This document shows positions 14,877 to 22,199 of a DNA stretch of 59,433 nucleotides, piece by piece (positions within the stretch are counted from its first letter, which is position 1; each line of letters starts with the position of its first letter). Source of the stretch: a virus. Under the pieces are notes generated by a model that had not been told where the DNA came from, did not search any database, and worked only from the letters and a program-made list of their open reading frames with translations. Position numbers and translations under genes: made by a program. Where the stretch lies: IMG/VR virus record IMGVR_UViG_3300033553_000061, positions 1 through 59,433 of that record, one strand, 5' to 3'.

Positions 14877-16042
14877 CAACCCTCATGCAAGCCTCGAACG
14901 AATGGATGAAGCGCCCGGCAGACGAGCGTTTCCTGTCCCTCACTGAAATGCACGCCCAGATGAAGACGACCCGTGAGAACTCGGTGCAGCGTACCGTGTC
15001 CACCCGTCAGATCGAAGTCCAGCCGCACGCTGCTGATCCCATCCGTGGCATCACCATCGCGAACGAGACCGGCCTGATCGACCCGACGCATTGGTCTTTC
15101 GGCCAGTTGGCATCGCTCTCCGGTGCGCCAGCATCGTACCTGCGCAAGCTGCCCGCGCCCATCGTGGCCGACGCCATGAACTACGGCCTCCGGTTCAACC
15201 GTGACGCCGAGGATGTGAAGCTGCTGGCAACCACGACCAAGGTGTCTAAGCCCCGTGACTATGGCCTGCCGGGAGCGGTGCCATCCGTGCCCGGCTCACA
15301 AGACATCATCGAGCACACCTCTCTGCGTGCCGCGACCGGCTCGAACTATGGCCGCATCTGGAACGAAGACATCGTGAGTGCCCTCATGGGCAAGTTCGGC
15401 GATGGCCGCACTGGCGACTTCCGTGTGCCGGGCGAGTTTGGCAAGGACGTTCCGATCACACGGGAGAACACGACCATCTACGGTTCCGACCGGGATATGT
15501 TTGTGTTCCTCGCAGACGAGACGAACCGGATCGAGATGGACGACCGCCGCAACGGCCAGAAAGGTTCATTGGCCCGAGGCTTCTTCGTCTGGAACTCGGA
15601 AGAGGGCAGCAAGTCCATCGGTGCCGCGTTCTTCCTGTTCGATTACGTCTGCATGAACCGGATCGTCTGGGGCGTGCAGGAGTTCAAAGAGATTCGCCTG
15701 CGCCACTCTGCTGGTGCCCCTGATCGCTGGTTGGAAGAGATTCAGCCGGTCCTGATGGAGTACAGCAATGCCTCGGCTCTGCCCATCGAGCAGACCATCG
15801 CCGAGGCACAGAAGAAGCGGGTCGATGACGACCTTGCCAAGTTCCTGTCGAAGCGGTTCACCAAGTCCGAGGCTAAGGCAATCGAGACCGCCCACCTCCG
15901 GGAAGAGGGCCGCCCCATCGAGACAGTTTGGGACGCCGTGACCGGGGTAACAGCCTATGCCAAGTCCATCCCGCACCAAGACGACCGGGTGAACATGGAA
16001 CGTAAGGGCGGCAACCTGCTCGATCTGGTCGCTGTCAACTAA
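14873..16042 (+). CDS. DUF932 phage/plasmid-like protein
   Basis: 389 residues matching the DUF932 (phage/plasmid-like TIGR03299) pattern: an N-terminal part ending in SFGQLASLSGAPASYLRKLP, a core with ATGSNYGRIWNEDIVSAL and GSDRDMFVFLADE, and RGFFVWNSEEGSKSIGAAFF followed by FDYVCMNRIVWG. The family is common in phages, plasmids and mobile elements and often sits near replication or anti-defence genes; its activity is not established. It is the first large gene after promoter P2 and is followed by a very stable hairpin. Confidence 0.85.
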   Translation: MTTLMQASNEWMKRPADERFLSLTEMHAQMKTTRENSVQRTVSTRQIEVQPHAADPIRGITIANETGLIDPTHWSFGQLASLSGAPASYLRKLPAPIVADAMNYGLRFNRDAEDVKLLATTTKVSKPRDYGLPGAVPSVPGSQDIIEHTSLRAATGSNYGRIWNEDIVSALMGKFGDGRTGDFRVPGEFGKDVPITRENTTIYGSDRDMFVFLADETNRIEMDDRRNGQKGSLARGFFVWNSEEGSKSIGAAFFLFDYVCMNRIVWGVQEFKEIRLRHSAGAPDRWLEEIQPVLMEYSNASALPIEQTIAEAQKKRVDDDLAKFLSKRFTKSEAKAIETAHLREEGRPIETVWDAVTGVTAYAKSIPHQDDRVNMERKGGNLLDLVAVN

Positions 16043-16050
16043 TCGCTGAA

Positions 16051-16078
16051 CCCACCGAGGGGGGAGCCCCTCGGTGGG
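16051..16078 (+). terminator. 12-bp hairpin after DUF932
   Basis: CCCACCGAGGGG pairs perfectly with CCCCTCGGTGGG, loop GGAG. No T-run follows (GACACAAC), so it is a weak intrinsic terminator at best. It may attenuate transcription or protect the DUF932 message. The AGGAGACTGAA site of the next gene follows directly. Confidence 0.55.
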
Positions 16079-16097
16079 GACACAACAGGAGACTGAA

Positions 16098-16202
16098 ATG
16101 TTCTGGATACTTCACCTCGTCGCGCTGCTGGTGTTCGCCCCGGCTCTGTTCGTGACCATCCCGCTGCACATCATCGCGAACAACCAGTTGAAAGGGAAGT
16201 AG
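16098..16202 (+). CDS. 34-residue membrane peptide
   Basis: An excellent ribosome site (AGGAGACTGAA) precedes ATG 16098. The product is one hydrophobic helix (FWILHLVALLVFAPALFV) with a short polar end (NNQLKGK). It abuts the next ATG. First of three consecutive membrane-peptide frames. Confidence 0.55.
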   Translation: MFWILHLVALLVFAPALFVTIPLHIIANNQLKGK

Positions 16203-16406
16203 ATGTGGCCCCGGGTGACGCTTTTCCTCTGCGCGCTTGTCTTTATGACGGCTTTCTGGACGGTCGTGATCCGGTCCATCTACTGCGGGTGCCTGTGGCT
16301 CCCGATCACCAGCTACGCTGAGCAGAATGTCATAATGGCATACTTTGTCATCGTGCTGATAGCGATCAACGTAATCGTCGAAAGGGATGATGATGACCAT
16401 TATTAA
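16203..16406 (+). CDS. 67-residue two-pass membrane protein
   Basis: Starts right after the preceding TAG; AAAGGGAAGTAG supplies the ribosome site. Two hydrophobic segments (VTLFLCALVFMTAFWTVVI and IMAYFVIVLIAINVIV) enclose a CGC loop, and the C-terminus is acidic (ERDDDDHY). No family recognised. Membrane location is well supported; function unknown. Confidence 0.55.
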   Translation: MWPRVTLFLCALVFMTAFWTVVIRSIYCGCLWLPITSYAEQNVIMAYFVIVLIAINVIVERDDDDHY

Positions 16407-16518
16407 CGCAGTCTGTATCGCCTCGTTACTGGCCATGGTCAGCTTCGGAGTCTACCGGGCCGGGTTCTCCTACCAAGAGGCCCTGACCACCACCAGAGAG
16501 AGCCTTGGAGGGCACTGA
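16393..16518 (+). CDS. 41-residue membrane peptide
   Basis: Three consecutive in-frame ATGs (16387, 16390, 16393) follow GAAAGG; the third has the best spacing. One hydrophobic helix (AVCIASLLAMVSFGVYRAG) is followed by a polar tail. It overlaps the previous gene and ends one base before the next start. Confidence 0.5.
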   Translation: MTIINAVCIASLLAMVSFGVYRAGFSYQEALTTTRESLGGH

Positions 16519-16519
16519 G

Positions 16520-16717
16520 ATGACAATCATAGAACTAGCCGCAGACCTGCGCTCGAAGCTGAAAGAAGCCGAGAAGATCGCCAGCACGATTGTCCAGAAT
16601 GGATACGACGTGGAGATATACTCGTCCACACATTCGATCAACACGATGAAGGCTCAGCGCCCTGCCCCAACCGCCGTGGTGATCGAAGCCTCGGTCAGCA
16701 GAACGGAGACTATCTGA
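16520..16717 (+). CDS. Unknown 65-residue protein
   Basis: ATG 16520 after GGAGGGCACTGAG. N-terminal helix (MTIIELAADLRSKLKEAEKI), then short strands. Its stop overlaps the next ATG (TGATG), so it is coupled to the DUF550 gene. No family recognised. Confidence 0.55.
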   Translation: MTIIELAADLRSKLKEAEKIASTIVQNGYDVEIYSSTHSINTMKAQRPAPTAVVIEASVSRTETI

Positions 16718-17181
16718 TGTACGATATGGTATCTCACCTTGACCGGCAGGCCGCTTTCAGCCGTGTCACCTTTGGCCCCGGCCCCCGCACCAAGGGAGTC
16801 TGCGATCACGTCCGCAAGGAACTGGTCGAGGTCGAGAAGGTCTACGAAACGAGGACGTGCACGATTGTCACGGGCTATTACTTCGACCCGATTTCACAAA
16901 GCCGGGTCGAAAAAACTGAGGAAGTTCCCGTGGAATCCTCCCCCGAGAAAACACACATGGGTGCGGCAGAGGAATGGACTGACGTTGCCATCCTCGGCCT
17001 CGACGGCCTCATGCGTGCGATCTGGGCCGCACACCCCGAATGGGACAGTAAGATGGTGGCCTTACAGGCAGTACGCATGATCACATGGAAGCAGGGCAAG
17101 AACGAGCGCCGCAACTGGCCCGATTGGCGTGACGCTGAGCCGGGCAAAGCCATTGAGCATGTACGGGGGTTCGAGGACTGA
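16717..17181 (+). CDS. DUF550 MazG-like dATP/dGTP pyrophosphohydrolase
   Basis: 154 residues matching the DUF550 family: LDRQAAFSRVTFGPGPRTKG, then HVRKELVEVE (metal-binding EVxxE-type helix), EEWTDVAILGLDGLMRA, and the C-terminal KNERRNWPDWRDAEPGKAIE. Members are all-alpha NTP pyrophosphohydrolases; some act on purine dNTPs in phages with modified adenine. No PurZ-type adenylosuccinate synthetase was found in the window, so a 2-aminoadenine genome is not indicated. Likely role: removing unwanted dNTPs. Confidence 0.85.
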   Translation: MYDMVSHLDRQAAFSRVTFGPGPRTKGVCDHVRKELVEVEKVYETRTCTIVTGYYFDPISQSRVEKTEEVPVESSPEKTHMGAAEEWTDVAILGLDGLMRAIWAAHPEWDSKMVALQAVRMITWKQGKNERRNWPDWRDAEPGKAIEHVRGFED

Positions 17182-17182
17182 C

Positions 17183-17458
17183 ATGGGATGGTTCTCGAAG
17201 CGGCCCAAAGTAGGCGCGACTGTGATCGGCATCGGCTGTCGAGGTTGCATGGCCTCTAACCATGTAGCCCTCTGGGTCGGTGAGATCGTAGGCTTCTCGT
17301 CGAACGCTCACGCGCCAGAGAGCGCGGACGTTAAAATCTACAAAAGGTTCGGGGGTCCGGGGGATTCCCGGGACCGCGATCTCGGCATTGAACGTCCCGT
17401 CTGGGACAATGGGGCGTTCCAACGCATCGCTCCGAACTTCTACCATTTTTACACTTAG
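17183..17458 (+). CDS. Unknown 91-residue protein
   Basis: Starts at ATG 17183 just after the DUF550 stop. Basic N-terminus (MGWFSKRPKVGATVIGIGCR), then GEIVGFSSNAH, suggesting a small beta-rich fold. It ends eight bases before thyX. No family recognised. Confidence 0.5.
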   Translation: MGWFSKRPKVGATVIGIGCRGCMASNHVALWVGEIVGFSSNAHAPESADVKIYKRFGGPGDSRDRDLGIERPVWDNGAFQRIAPNFYHFYT

Positions 17459-17466
17459 GAGAGACC

Positions 17467-18435
17467 ATGACCACCAGACCCCACAGCCCCGCCATGGACG
17501 CCCAGCTTGGCGTCTCTCACTCCGTCCTCGACCACGGCCTGATCCGGGTCGTCGATTACATGGGTAACGATGACGCCATCGTGCAGGCTGCCCGGGTCAG
17601 CTACGGCGCTGGCACCAAGACGCCCAGCGATGACCGCAGCCTGATCCGTTACCTGCTGCGGCACCGGCACACGACTCCGCTTGAGATGTGCGAGATCAAG
17701 CTGCACGTCAAGCTGCCCGTCTTCGTGGCCCGCCAGTGGATTCGTCACCGGACGGCCAACGTAAACGAGTACAGCGCACGATACTCGATCTTGGCCAACG
17801 AGTTCTACATCCCGGAGCCCGACCAGATCATGCCCCAGAGCAAGACGAACAAGCAGGGCCGGGAGGGCACGCTGCCCGAGGACGTGCAGCAGGCCATGCG
17901 TTCGACCATCGAGATGCACTCGGCCAACAGCTACGATCTGTACCAAGAACTTCTGACCGGGTGGCCGTGGTTCAACGAGAATGGCGACCAGTACGTCATC
18001 CCGGGTGGAATGGGTGCTGAGATCGAAGATCGCATGAATCACGAAGCCGGTCACGGCATGGCCCGGGAGATGGCACGCATGGTTTGCCCGCCGAACATCT
18101 ATACCGAATGGTACTGGAAGGTGGACCTGCACAACCTGCTGCACTTCCTGTCGCTGCGGGCCGACCCCCATGCCCAGATGGAGATCAGGGTCTACGCCGA
18201 CGTGATCTGCAAGCTTGTGCAGGAGTGGTGCCCGGTCGCGTTCGAGGCGTTCGAGGACTACGTGATGGGTGGCGTCCGGTTCTCGAAGCAGGAGATGCAA
18301 GTGCTCCATGCGCTGATCGAGAAGTCCACGCAGGGCACCGCTCCCGACTTTCTCAAGAGCCTCGTGTCTATGGGTGATCTCAGCGTTGGGGAGCAGCGCG
18401 AACTCATGATTAAATTGGAGCCTGAATTTGATTGA
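17467..18435 (+). CDS. thyX: FAD-dependent thymidylate synthase ThyX
   Basis: 322 residues. Makes dTMP from dUMP with methylene-tetrahydrofolate, NADPH and FAD. The ThyX signature RHRTANVNEYSARYS is at 93-107, and HTTPLEMCEIKLHVKLPVFV before it is also typical. AGGAGAGACC precedes the ATG. Its end overlaps the DHFR-like gene by eight bases, pairing the two folate enzymes. ThyX releases tetrahydrofolate rather than dihydrofolate, so a reductase partner is not strictly required. Confidence 0.95.
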   Translation: MTTRPHSPAMDAQLGVSHSVLDHGLIRVVDYMGNDDAIVQAARVSYGAGTKTPSDDRSLIRYLLRHRHTTPLEMCEIKLHVKLPVFVARQWIRHRTANVNEYSARYSILANEFYIPEPDQIMPQSKTNKQGREGTLPEDVQQAMRSTIEMHSANSYDLYQELLTGWPWFNENGDQYVIPGGMGAEIEDRMNHEAGHGMAREMARMVCPPNIYTEWYWKVDLHNLLHFLSLRADPHAQMEIRVYADVICKLVQEWCPVAFEAFEDYVMGGVRFSKQEMQVLHALIEKSTQGTAPDFLKSLVSMGDLSVGEQRELMIKLEPEFD

Positions 18436-18844
18436 TCGCCCGCAAGTGAACCTCGTGGCCGCAGTTGGCCCCGGAGGGACCATCGGCCCGGCTGACGGGC
18501 TGCCGAGTATGATTGACAAGGACGAGGCCATAGATTTTCAGAATTGGTTCCTCGACATGACCCGTGGGGGCATCATCATCTTGGGCAAGCGTTCCGAGGG
18601 CTGGCTGCACGAACGGGGGTTCTACGGCCTGCCGGATGAATGGTGCATCGAGACGTGGGAGAGGCAGGACCCGGACGAGTTCATGACCGCGTTGAAAGAG
18701 CGCAACAAGCCAATCTTCATCTCTGGGGGGCTCAGGACCTATGAGACCTTCATGCCTTATGTTACGCAGTTCTTTATCCGCCGAGTCGCTATGCACTCGC
18801 CATATGAGAACTACCTGCCGCCACTGTTTGGGAGACTGCAATGA
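18428..18844 (+). CDS. Dihydrofolate reductase-like protein
   Basis: 138 residues, short for DHFR (about 160). NLVAAVGPGGTIGPADGLP is the N-terminal substrate/NADPH loop, GGIIILGKRSEG matches the second nucleotide-binding strand, and PIFISGGLRTYETFMPYV matches the conserved GG-x-x-x-Y segment. It overlaps thyX, consistent with a role in folate turnover for dTMP synthesis. The central region is reduced, so activity is not certain. Confidence 0.8.
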   Translation: MIDRPQVNLVAAVGPGGTIGPADGLPSMIDKDEAIDFQNWFLDMTRGGIIILGKRSEGWLHERGFYGLPDEWCIETWERQDPDEFMTALKERNKPIFISGGLRTYETFMPYVTQFFIRRVAMHSPYENYLPPLFGRLQ

Positions 18845-19176
18845 ACCGAGAACAAAGACGCACGCTTGAAGCAATCCACCGGGGCCAGAGCAAACGCCAG
18901 CCCACCTTGCCGCCAGCCAGACAGGACGGGAGGCCGCTCTATTTCGACATCGAGAAGGGCCAATACGTCCAGTGCTACACCTGTGAGAAGGAAGGCAACC
19001 TCGCCCGGTACGGATTCGAGAAGGCGTTTCTGGCTGACCCGGCGAACTCACCGGACGGCTCCGGGGACCTCATGACGGTCTGCCACATGCACCTCCCGTT
19101 CAACGCGGTGATCTGGAACCAGCACAACGATTTCTGCCGCAATAAATCCGACACGGAAAGGTGGCGGGAGGCTTGA
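18841..19176 (+). CDS. Unknown Cys/His protein, likely zinc-binding
   Basis: 111 residues, ATGA overlap with the DHFR-like gene. Basic N-terminus (MNREQRRTLEAIHRGQSKRQ) and one metal-site candidate made of CYTCEKEGN (near 45-48) with CHMHLPF (near 81-84). No family recognised. Its last codons overlap promoter P3. Confidence 0.55.
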   Translation: MNREQRRTLEAIHRGQSKRQPTLPPARQDGRPLYFDIEKGQYVQCYTCEKEGNLARYGFEKAFLADPANSPDGSGDLMTVCHMHLPFNAVIWNQHNDFCRNKSDTERWREA

Positions 19177-19201
19177 CGAGCAACCATTTGTTGACTATCT
19201 A
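19170..19201 (+). promoter_or_regulatory. Operator-promoter P3
   Basis: -35 TTGACG (19173-19178) and -10 TATCTA (19196-19201) are 17 bases apart. The imperfect palindrome GGCTTGACGAGCAACC (19170-19185) covers the -35, and a second CAACC..GTTGAC pair fills the spacer. It is weaker in symmetry than P1 and P2 but has the same geometry. It drives DUF3310 and the following genes after a 100-base leader. Confidence 0.6.
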
Positions 19202-19304
19202 CTGACCCCACACCCCTGTTGTGTATTTCAGGGGGAGAAGGCACCCCCGGCAGGTTTCATTGGTCTGTACCTGTCGGGGCTGCTGATAAACAAAGGACCA
19301 GATC

Positions 19305-19754
19305 ATGACCCAAGAACCCCTCTCAGCCCTCGACCAGCAGGTCGGCGGCCAGCACTACAAGAAGGGCATCCAGCCTTTCGCGCTCTCGATGGCCAATGGT
19401 CACGACGGCTGCATCCACGCCATCACCAAGTACATGACCCGGCACCGTCGCAAGGACCCCGCCAAGGGGTACGAGGACTGCCAGAAGGCCCACCATATCA
19501 CTGGCATCCGGCTCGAACTGATCAAGGTGTACGGGCTGCCGCGCGCCCCGTCCGCGCCTCAGATCATGATCCGTGATTACGTGAAGTCGAACGAACTCTG
19601 CCTCACCGACGCTGCTGCAATCTATGCCATCGAAGCATGGAACGAGAGGTCGAACGTGGACCACGAAAAGTGGCACGATGGCGTTCGGCAATACATCCGG
19701 GCAGCCGCCCGGTACGCCTACCCTGAAACCTTCAACGAAGAGGACTTCGTATGA
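19305..19754 (+). CDS. DUF3310 protein (T7 gp1.7-like)
   Basis: 149 residues. The N-terminal QVGGQHYKKGIQPFALSMA and HAITKYMTRHRRKDPAKGYE are the DUF3310 signature, followed by DCQKAHHITGIRLEL. T7 gp1.7, a nucleotide kinase acting on dTMP/dGMP, carries this domain. Here the domain is followed by an extra ~70 residues. AAAGGACCAGATC precedes the ATG. A role in nucleotide supply fits the context; kinase activity is inference. Confidence 0.8.
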   Translation: MTQEPLSALDQQVGGQHYKKGIQPFALSMANGHDGCIHAITKYMTRHRRKDPAKGYEDCQKAHHITGIRLELIKVYGLPRAPSAPQIMIRDYVKSNELCLTDAAAIYAIEAWNERSNVDHEKWHDGVRQYIRAAARYAYPETFNEEDFV

Positions 19755-20332
19755 CTTTCTTTCCTGCAACTGCCGAAACCTATGTGGTCGAGGTGAACCC
19801 CCAATCTTCTCAGGGGTACATCTGTATCCCCGTGATGGGCTGGGTGATCGAGAACAACCGCCCCTTGCCGCTGACCCTCAATGGCAAGCACACCCTTGCC
19901 GGGGCCTGTGGTGTTCTGTTCCCGGGTGGCATGGTCGAAGACATCGTGGCCAGTGTGGCGTTTGATACCGTCGAAGCGTGGCTGGACTCCAACCCCGGAT
20001 CGAGCCGCAAGAGCCAAGCCCCGGCCAAGACGAAAACCCCGACCCCGGCTCAGGAGCCCGACGACGGTTCGGCATACGAGATCGAGTGGACCACGAGCAC
20101 CTTCAAGAACAACTCGTTCTGGCATTATGATGACGGCGAACACGAGTTCGTCTTCCAGATCGACGGGGAGAACGAGTTGCCCAAGGCCACCAAGAAAGTG
20201 GTCAAGATCAAGCGCGACGAGTTCATGGCCATGAAGAAAAACATCGACGCTCTGACGGTCGAAGAGATCATGGCGGCAGAACCGCTGGATGTCGAAGAGC
20301 CCGACGATGACGACGGGATGGACATGCTCTAA
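19751..20332 (+). CDS. Unknown acidic-tailed protein
   Basis: 193 residues, ATGA overlap with DUF3310. A strand-rich N-terminal domain (AETYVVEVNPQSSQGYICIP) is followed by a Pro/Lys/Thr linker near 85-105, then a second domain with DGEHEFVFQIDGEN. The C-terminus is acidic and ends DDDDGMDML, a variant of the D-L-I/M tail on other phage proteins. The linker and acid tail recall single-strand DNA-binding proteins, but no OB-fold signature is clear. Confidence 0.6.
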   Translation: MTFFPATAETYVVEVNPQSSQGYICIPVMGWVIENNRPLPLTLNGKHTLAGACGVLFPGGMVEDIVASVAFDTVEAWLDSNPGSSRKSQAPAKTKTPTPAQEPDDGSAYEIEWTTSTFKNNSFWHYDDGEHEFVFQIDGENELPKATKKVVKIKRDEFMAMKKNIDALTVEEIMAAEPLDVEEPDDDDGMDML

Positions 20333-20631
20333 TGGCCGACCTGTTCGACATCGACGCGATGCTGAGCGACGACTCCGATGACACGGTGGGTGATGCAACC
20401 TACCGTGTCACGGCGAACGAGTTGCGCCAGTTCATCGAACGCATGGAGCGGGTCAACGCCGAGAAGGCCGACCTCTCCGAGCAGGGCAGAGAGATCATGG
20501 CCGAAGCCAAGGCACGCGGCTATGACACAAAGGTCATGGGTAAGATCATCGCCATGCGTAAGCGAAACGCCGACGACATCGCAGAAGAGGGGGCTGTCAT
20601 GGAGATGTATATGGAAGCCCTTGGCATGTGA
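20332..20631 (+). CDS. GapR-like nucleoid protein (DUF2312)
   Basis: 99 residues. The last ~75 match the DUF2312/GapR family closely: VTANELRQFIERMERVNAEK, then EAKARGYDTKVMGKIIAMRK and EEGAVMEMYMEALGM. In Caulobacter GapR binds overtwisted DNA ahead of replication forks and RNA polymerase and helps topoisomerases. This copy adds an acidic N-terminal ~22 residues (DLFDIDAMLSDDSDD). A phage copy may manage supercoiling of replicating phage DNA or interfere with the host protein. The family is essentially alphaproteobacterial, supporting host assignment. Confidence 0.85.
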   Translation: MADLFDIDAMLSDDSDDTVGDATYRVTANELRQFIERMERVNAEKADLSEQGREIMAEAKARGYDTKVMGKIIAMRKRNADDIAEEGAVMEMYMEALGM

Positions 20632-20831
20632 GGGACCGGGCCCTGCTCGACGAGATCGAAGCCCTTGGGGCAGATACCGTATACCTGATCAAGCGCGCGG
20701 ACGGCCTCTGGGCAGCGCATGTGCGCCACCCCGGGGCCGGGCCATCCCGATACGCCGTCGTAAATGATCGAACTCTCCGAGGTGCCCTTGAAGGCGTCTT
20801 GGTCGATCCAGAAATTGAGGACCTTATATGA
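20628..20831 (+). CDS. Unknown 67-residue protein with EDLI tail
   Basis: GTG start overlapping the GapR-like stop (GTGA). A small alpha/beta protein (TVYLIKRADGLWAAHVRHPG) ending PEIEDLI, nearly identical to the end of the methylase and of the DUF2800 nuclease. The tail resemblance is the best reason to think it belongs with the DNA-metabolism proteins. No family recognised. Confidence 0.55.
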   Translation: MRDRALLDEIEALGADTVYLIKRADGLWAAHVRHPGAGPSRYAVVNDRTLRGALEGVLVDPEIEDLI

Positions 20832-20977
20832 ACCAGCGTGTAACAGCCTGCCGGGCGATGGCTTGGAACTTCCTTTCCGCTGCCGCCGAGTGCGAGAAGA
20901 TAAAGAGCCCTCTCGCCCAATACTACCGGAGCAAAGCCTCTATGTGGCTGCGCCGGGCCGCAAAGGTGATGTCATGA
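20828..20977 (+). CDS. 49-residue basic helical peptide
   Basis: ATGA overlaps on both sides (with the 67-residue gene and with the methylase) make it part of the coupled chain. The product is helical and basic (ACRAMAWNFLSAAAECEKIK, YYRSKASMWLRRAAKVMS). No function known. Confidence 0.5.
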   Translation: MNQRVTACRAMAWNFLSAAAECEKIKSPLAQYYRSKASMWLRRAAKVMS

Positions 20978-21708
20978 GTATCGAACCGACGTGCGAGTTC
21001 TGCGGACTCGTGGACAAGAGCCGCTGCAAGACAGAGGCCGCTGCTGAGGACTGCCAGCACGCGCCGGTCGAGGGTAAGGGTCCTATCGTCCGCACAGGCC
21101 CTCTGGCGGGCCTCAGACGCCGCCACTACAAGGTGATCTATGCCGACCCGCCGTGGTCCTACAAGACGTACAGCAAGCCCAAGGAAGGGACGGTGCCGCA
21201 CCGCTCCAAGGACGAGCCGTACAAGAGCATGACGAAGGAAGAGTTGCTGGCCTTGCAGGTCGAGGAACTGGCCGACAAGGACTGCGTGCTGCATATGTGG
21301 ACGATCTCGTCCCATCTCGATCAGGCCCTTGCCCTCGGTCGCGCTTGGGGCTTCACGTTCAAGAGCCTCGGGATCGTCTGGGTCAAGACACAGAAGGGCG
21401 ACCCGGAGAGACCAAAAATGGGGATGGGCCACTGGTTCCGGCAAGAGGTTGAGGTCTGCCTGCTGTTCACCCGAGGCAAGCCCAGCCGGGTCTCTGCCGG
21501 GGTGCGGCAGACGATCCTCGAACCGGCCCGGGAGCACAGCCGCAAGCCTGATCTGGGGTACGATCTGGTCGAGGCTCTGTCCGAAGGCCCCTACCTTGAG
21601 ATGTTCTCCCGGTCGAGCCGTCCGCTCTGGACTGCCATGGGTGATCAGAAGGGCAAGTTCGATAGGATCGACGAACTCGAAGAAGCTGAGATCGACGACC
21701 TGATATGA
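20974..21708 (+). CDS. MT-A70 family adenine-N6 methyltransferase
   Basis: 244 residues. YADPPWSYKTY (catalytic DPPW at 58-61), DCVLHMWTISSHLDQAL, GFTFKSLGIVWVKTQKG and GHWFRQEVEVCLLFTRG are the MT-A70 hallmarks; the family transfers a methyl group from S-adenosylmethionine to adenine N6. An N-terminal CEFCGLVDKSRC...CQH cluster (7-29) looks like a zinc finger added to the core. It ends EAEIDDLI, the shared acidic tail. Start is ATG 20974 in the ATGA overlap. Likely role: methylating phage DNA against host restriction. Target sequence unknown. Confidence 0.9.
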   Translation: MSIEPTCEFCGLVDKSRCKTEAAAEDCQHAPVEGKGPIVRTGPLAGLRRRHYKVIYADPPWSYKTYSKPKEGTVPHRSKDEPYKSMTKEELLALQVEELADKDCVLHMWTISSHLDQALALGRAWGFTFKSLGIVWVKTQKGDPERPKMGMGHWFRQEVEVCLLFTRGKPSRVSAGVRQTILEPAREHSRKPDLGYDLVEALSEGPYLEMFSRSSRPLWTAMGDQKGKFDRIDELEEAEIDDLI

Positions 21709-22199
21709 TCTTGGCGGGCACAGGACACAGACCAGACAGGACCGGGGGCTACGGCGTCCGGGCCGTCCGGGACTTGCGGGCCTTTGCCGTTGACCGGCTC
21801 CGCGTCTTGCAGCCCAGCCTCGTCATCTCAGGGATGGCTCTGGGCTGGGATCAGGCTCTCTGCCACGCGGCCATCGAACTTGGCATCCCCTTCCACGCCT
21901 ACGTCCCCTTCAATGGGCAGGAGTCCGCGTGGCCATGGTACTCTCGGGACCTCTACAACAAGTACCTGAAAGCTGCCGAGGGGATCGTGATCACGTCGCC
22001 GGGCGGTTTCAGCGGTAAGGCCATGCAGGCCCGCAACGAGGCTATGGTGGACGCCTGTGATCGCGTCCTTGCCCTCTGGGATGGCTACAAGGCCGGGGGG
22101 ACATGGAACTGCATGGTCTACGCCCGGGATCAGGGCAAGCCGATCACCTACTGCTGGCAGCATTGGATGGAATGGGAGTCCGGGGAGCGCCTGATCTAA
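21705..22199 (+). CDS. SLOG-domain (YpsA/DUF1273-like) protein
   Basis: 164 residues. GTGHRPDRTGGYG near the start, SLVISGMALGWDQALCHAA and VPFNGQESAWP are typical of the YpsA-like SLOG group, Rossmann-type proteins thought to bind nucleotide-derived ligands. AGGIVITSPGG-type strands and a FSGKAMQARNEAMVDACDRV helix follow. It ends the rightward arm; its TAA overlaps the stop of the convergent gene. Function in phages unknown. Confidence 0.8.
   Translation: MILAGTGHRPDRTGGYGVRAVRDLRAFAVDRLRVLQPSLVISGMALGWDQALCHAAIELGIPFHAYVPFNGQESAWPWYSRDLYNKYLKAAEGIVITSPGGFSGKAMQARNEAMVDACDRVLALWDGYKAGGTWNCMVYARDQGKPITYCWQHWMEWESGERLI

Noticed and set aside
16717-17181. 2-aminoadenine (Z) genome suggested by the MazG-like gene
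   Set aside because: No PurZ or DatZ-like gene was found, and DUF550 is common in phages with ordinary DNA.
17455-18531. Leftward frame of 358 residues opposite thyX
   Set aside because: Antisense to ThyX with its intact signature; no supporting start site.
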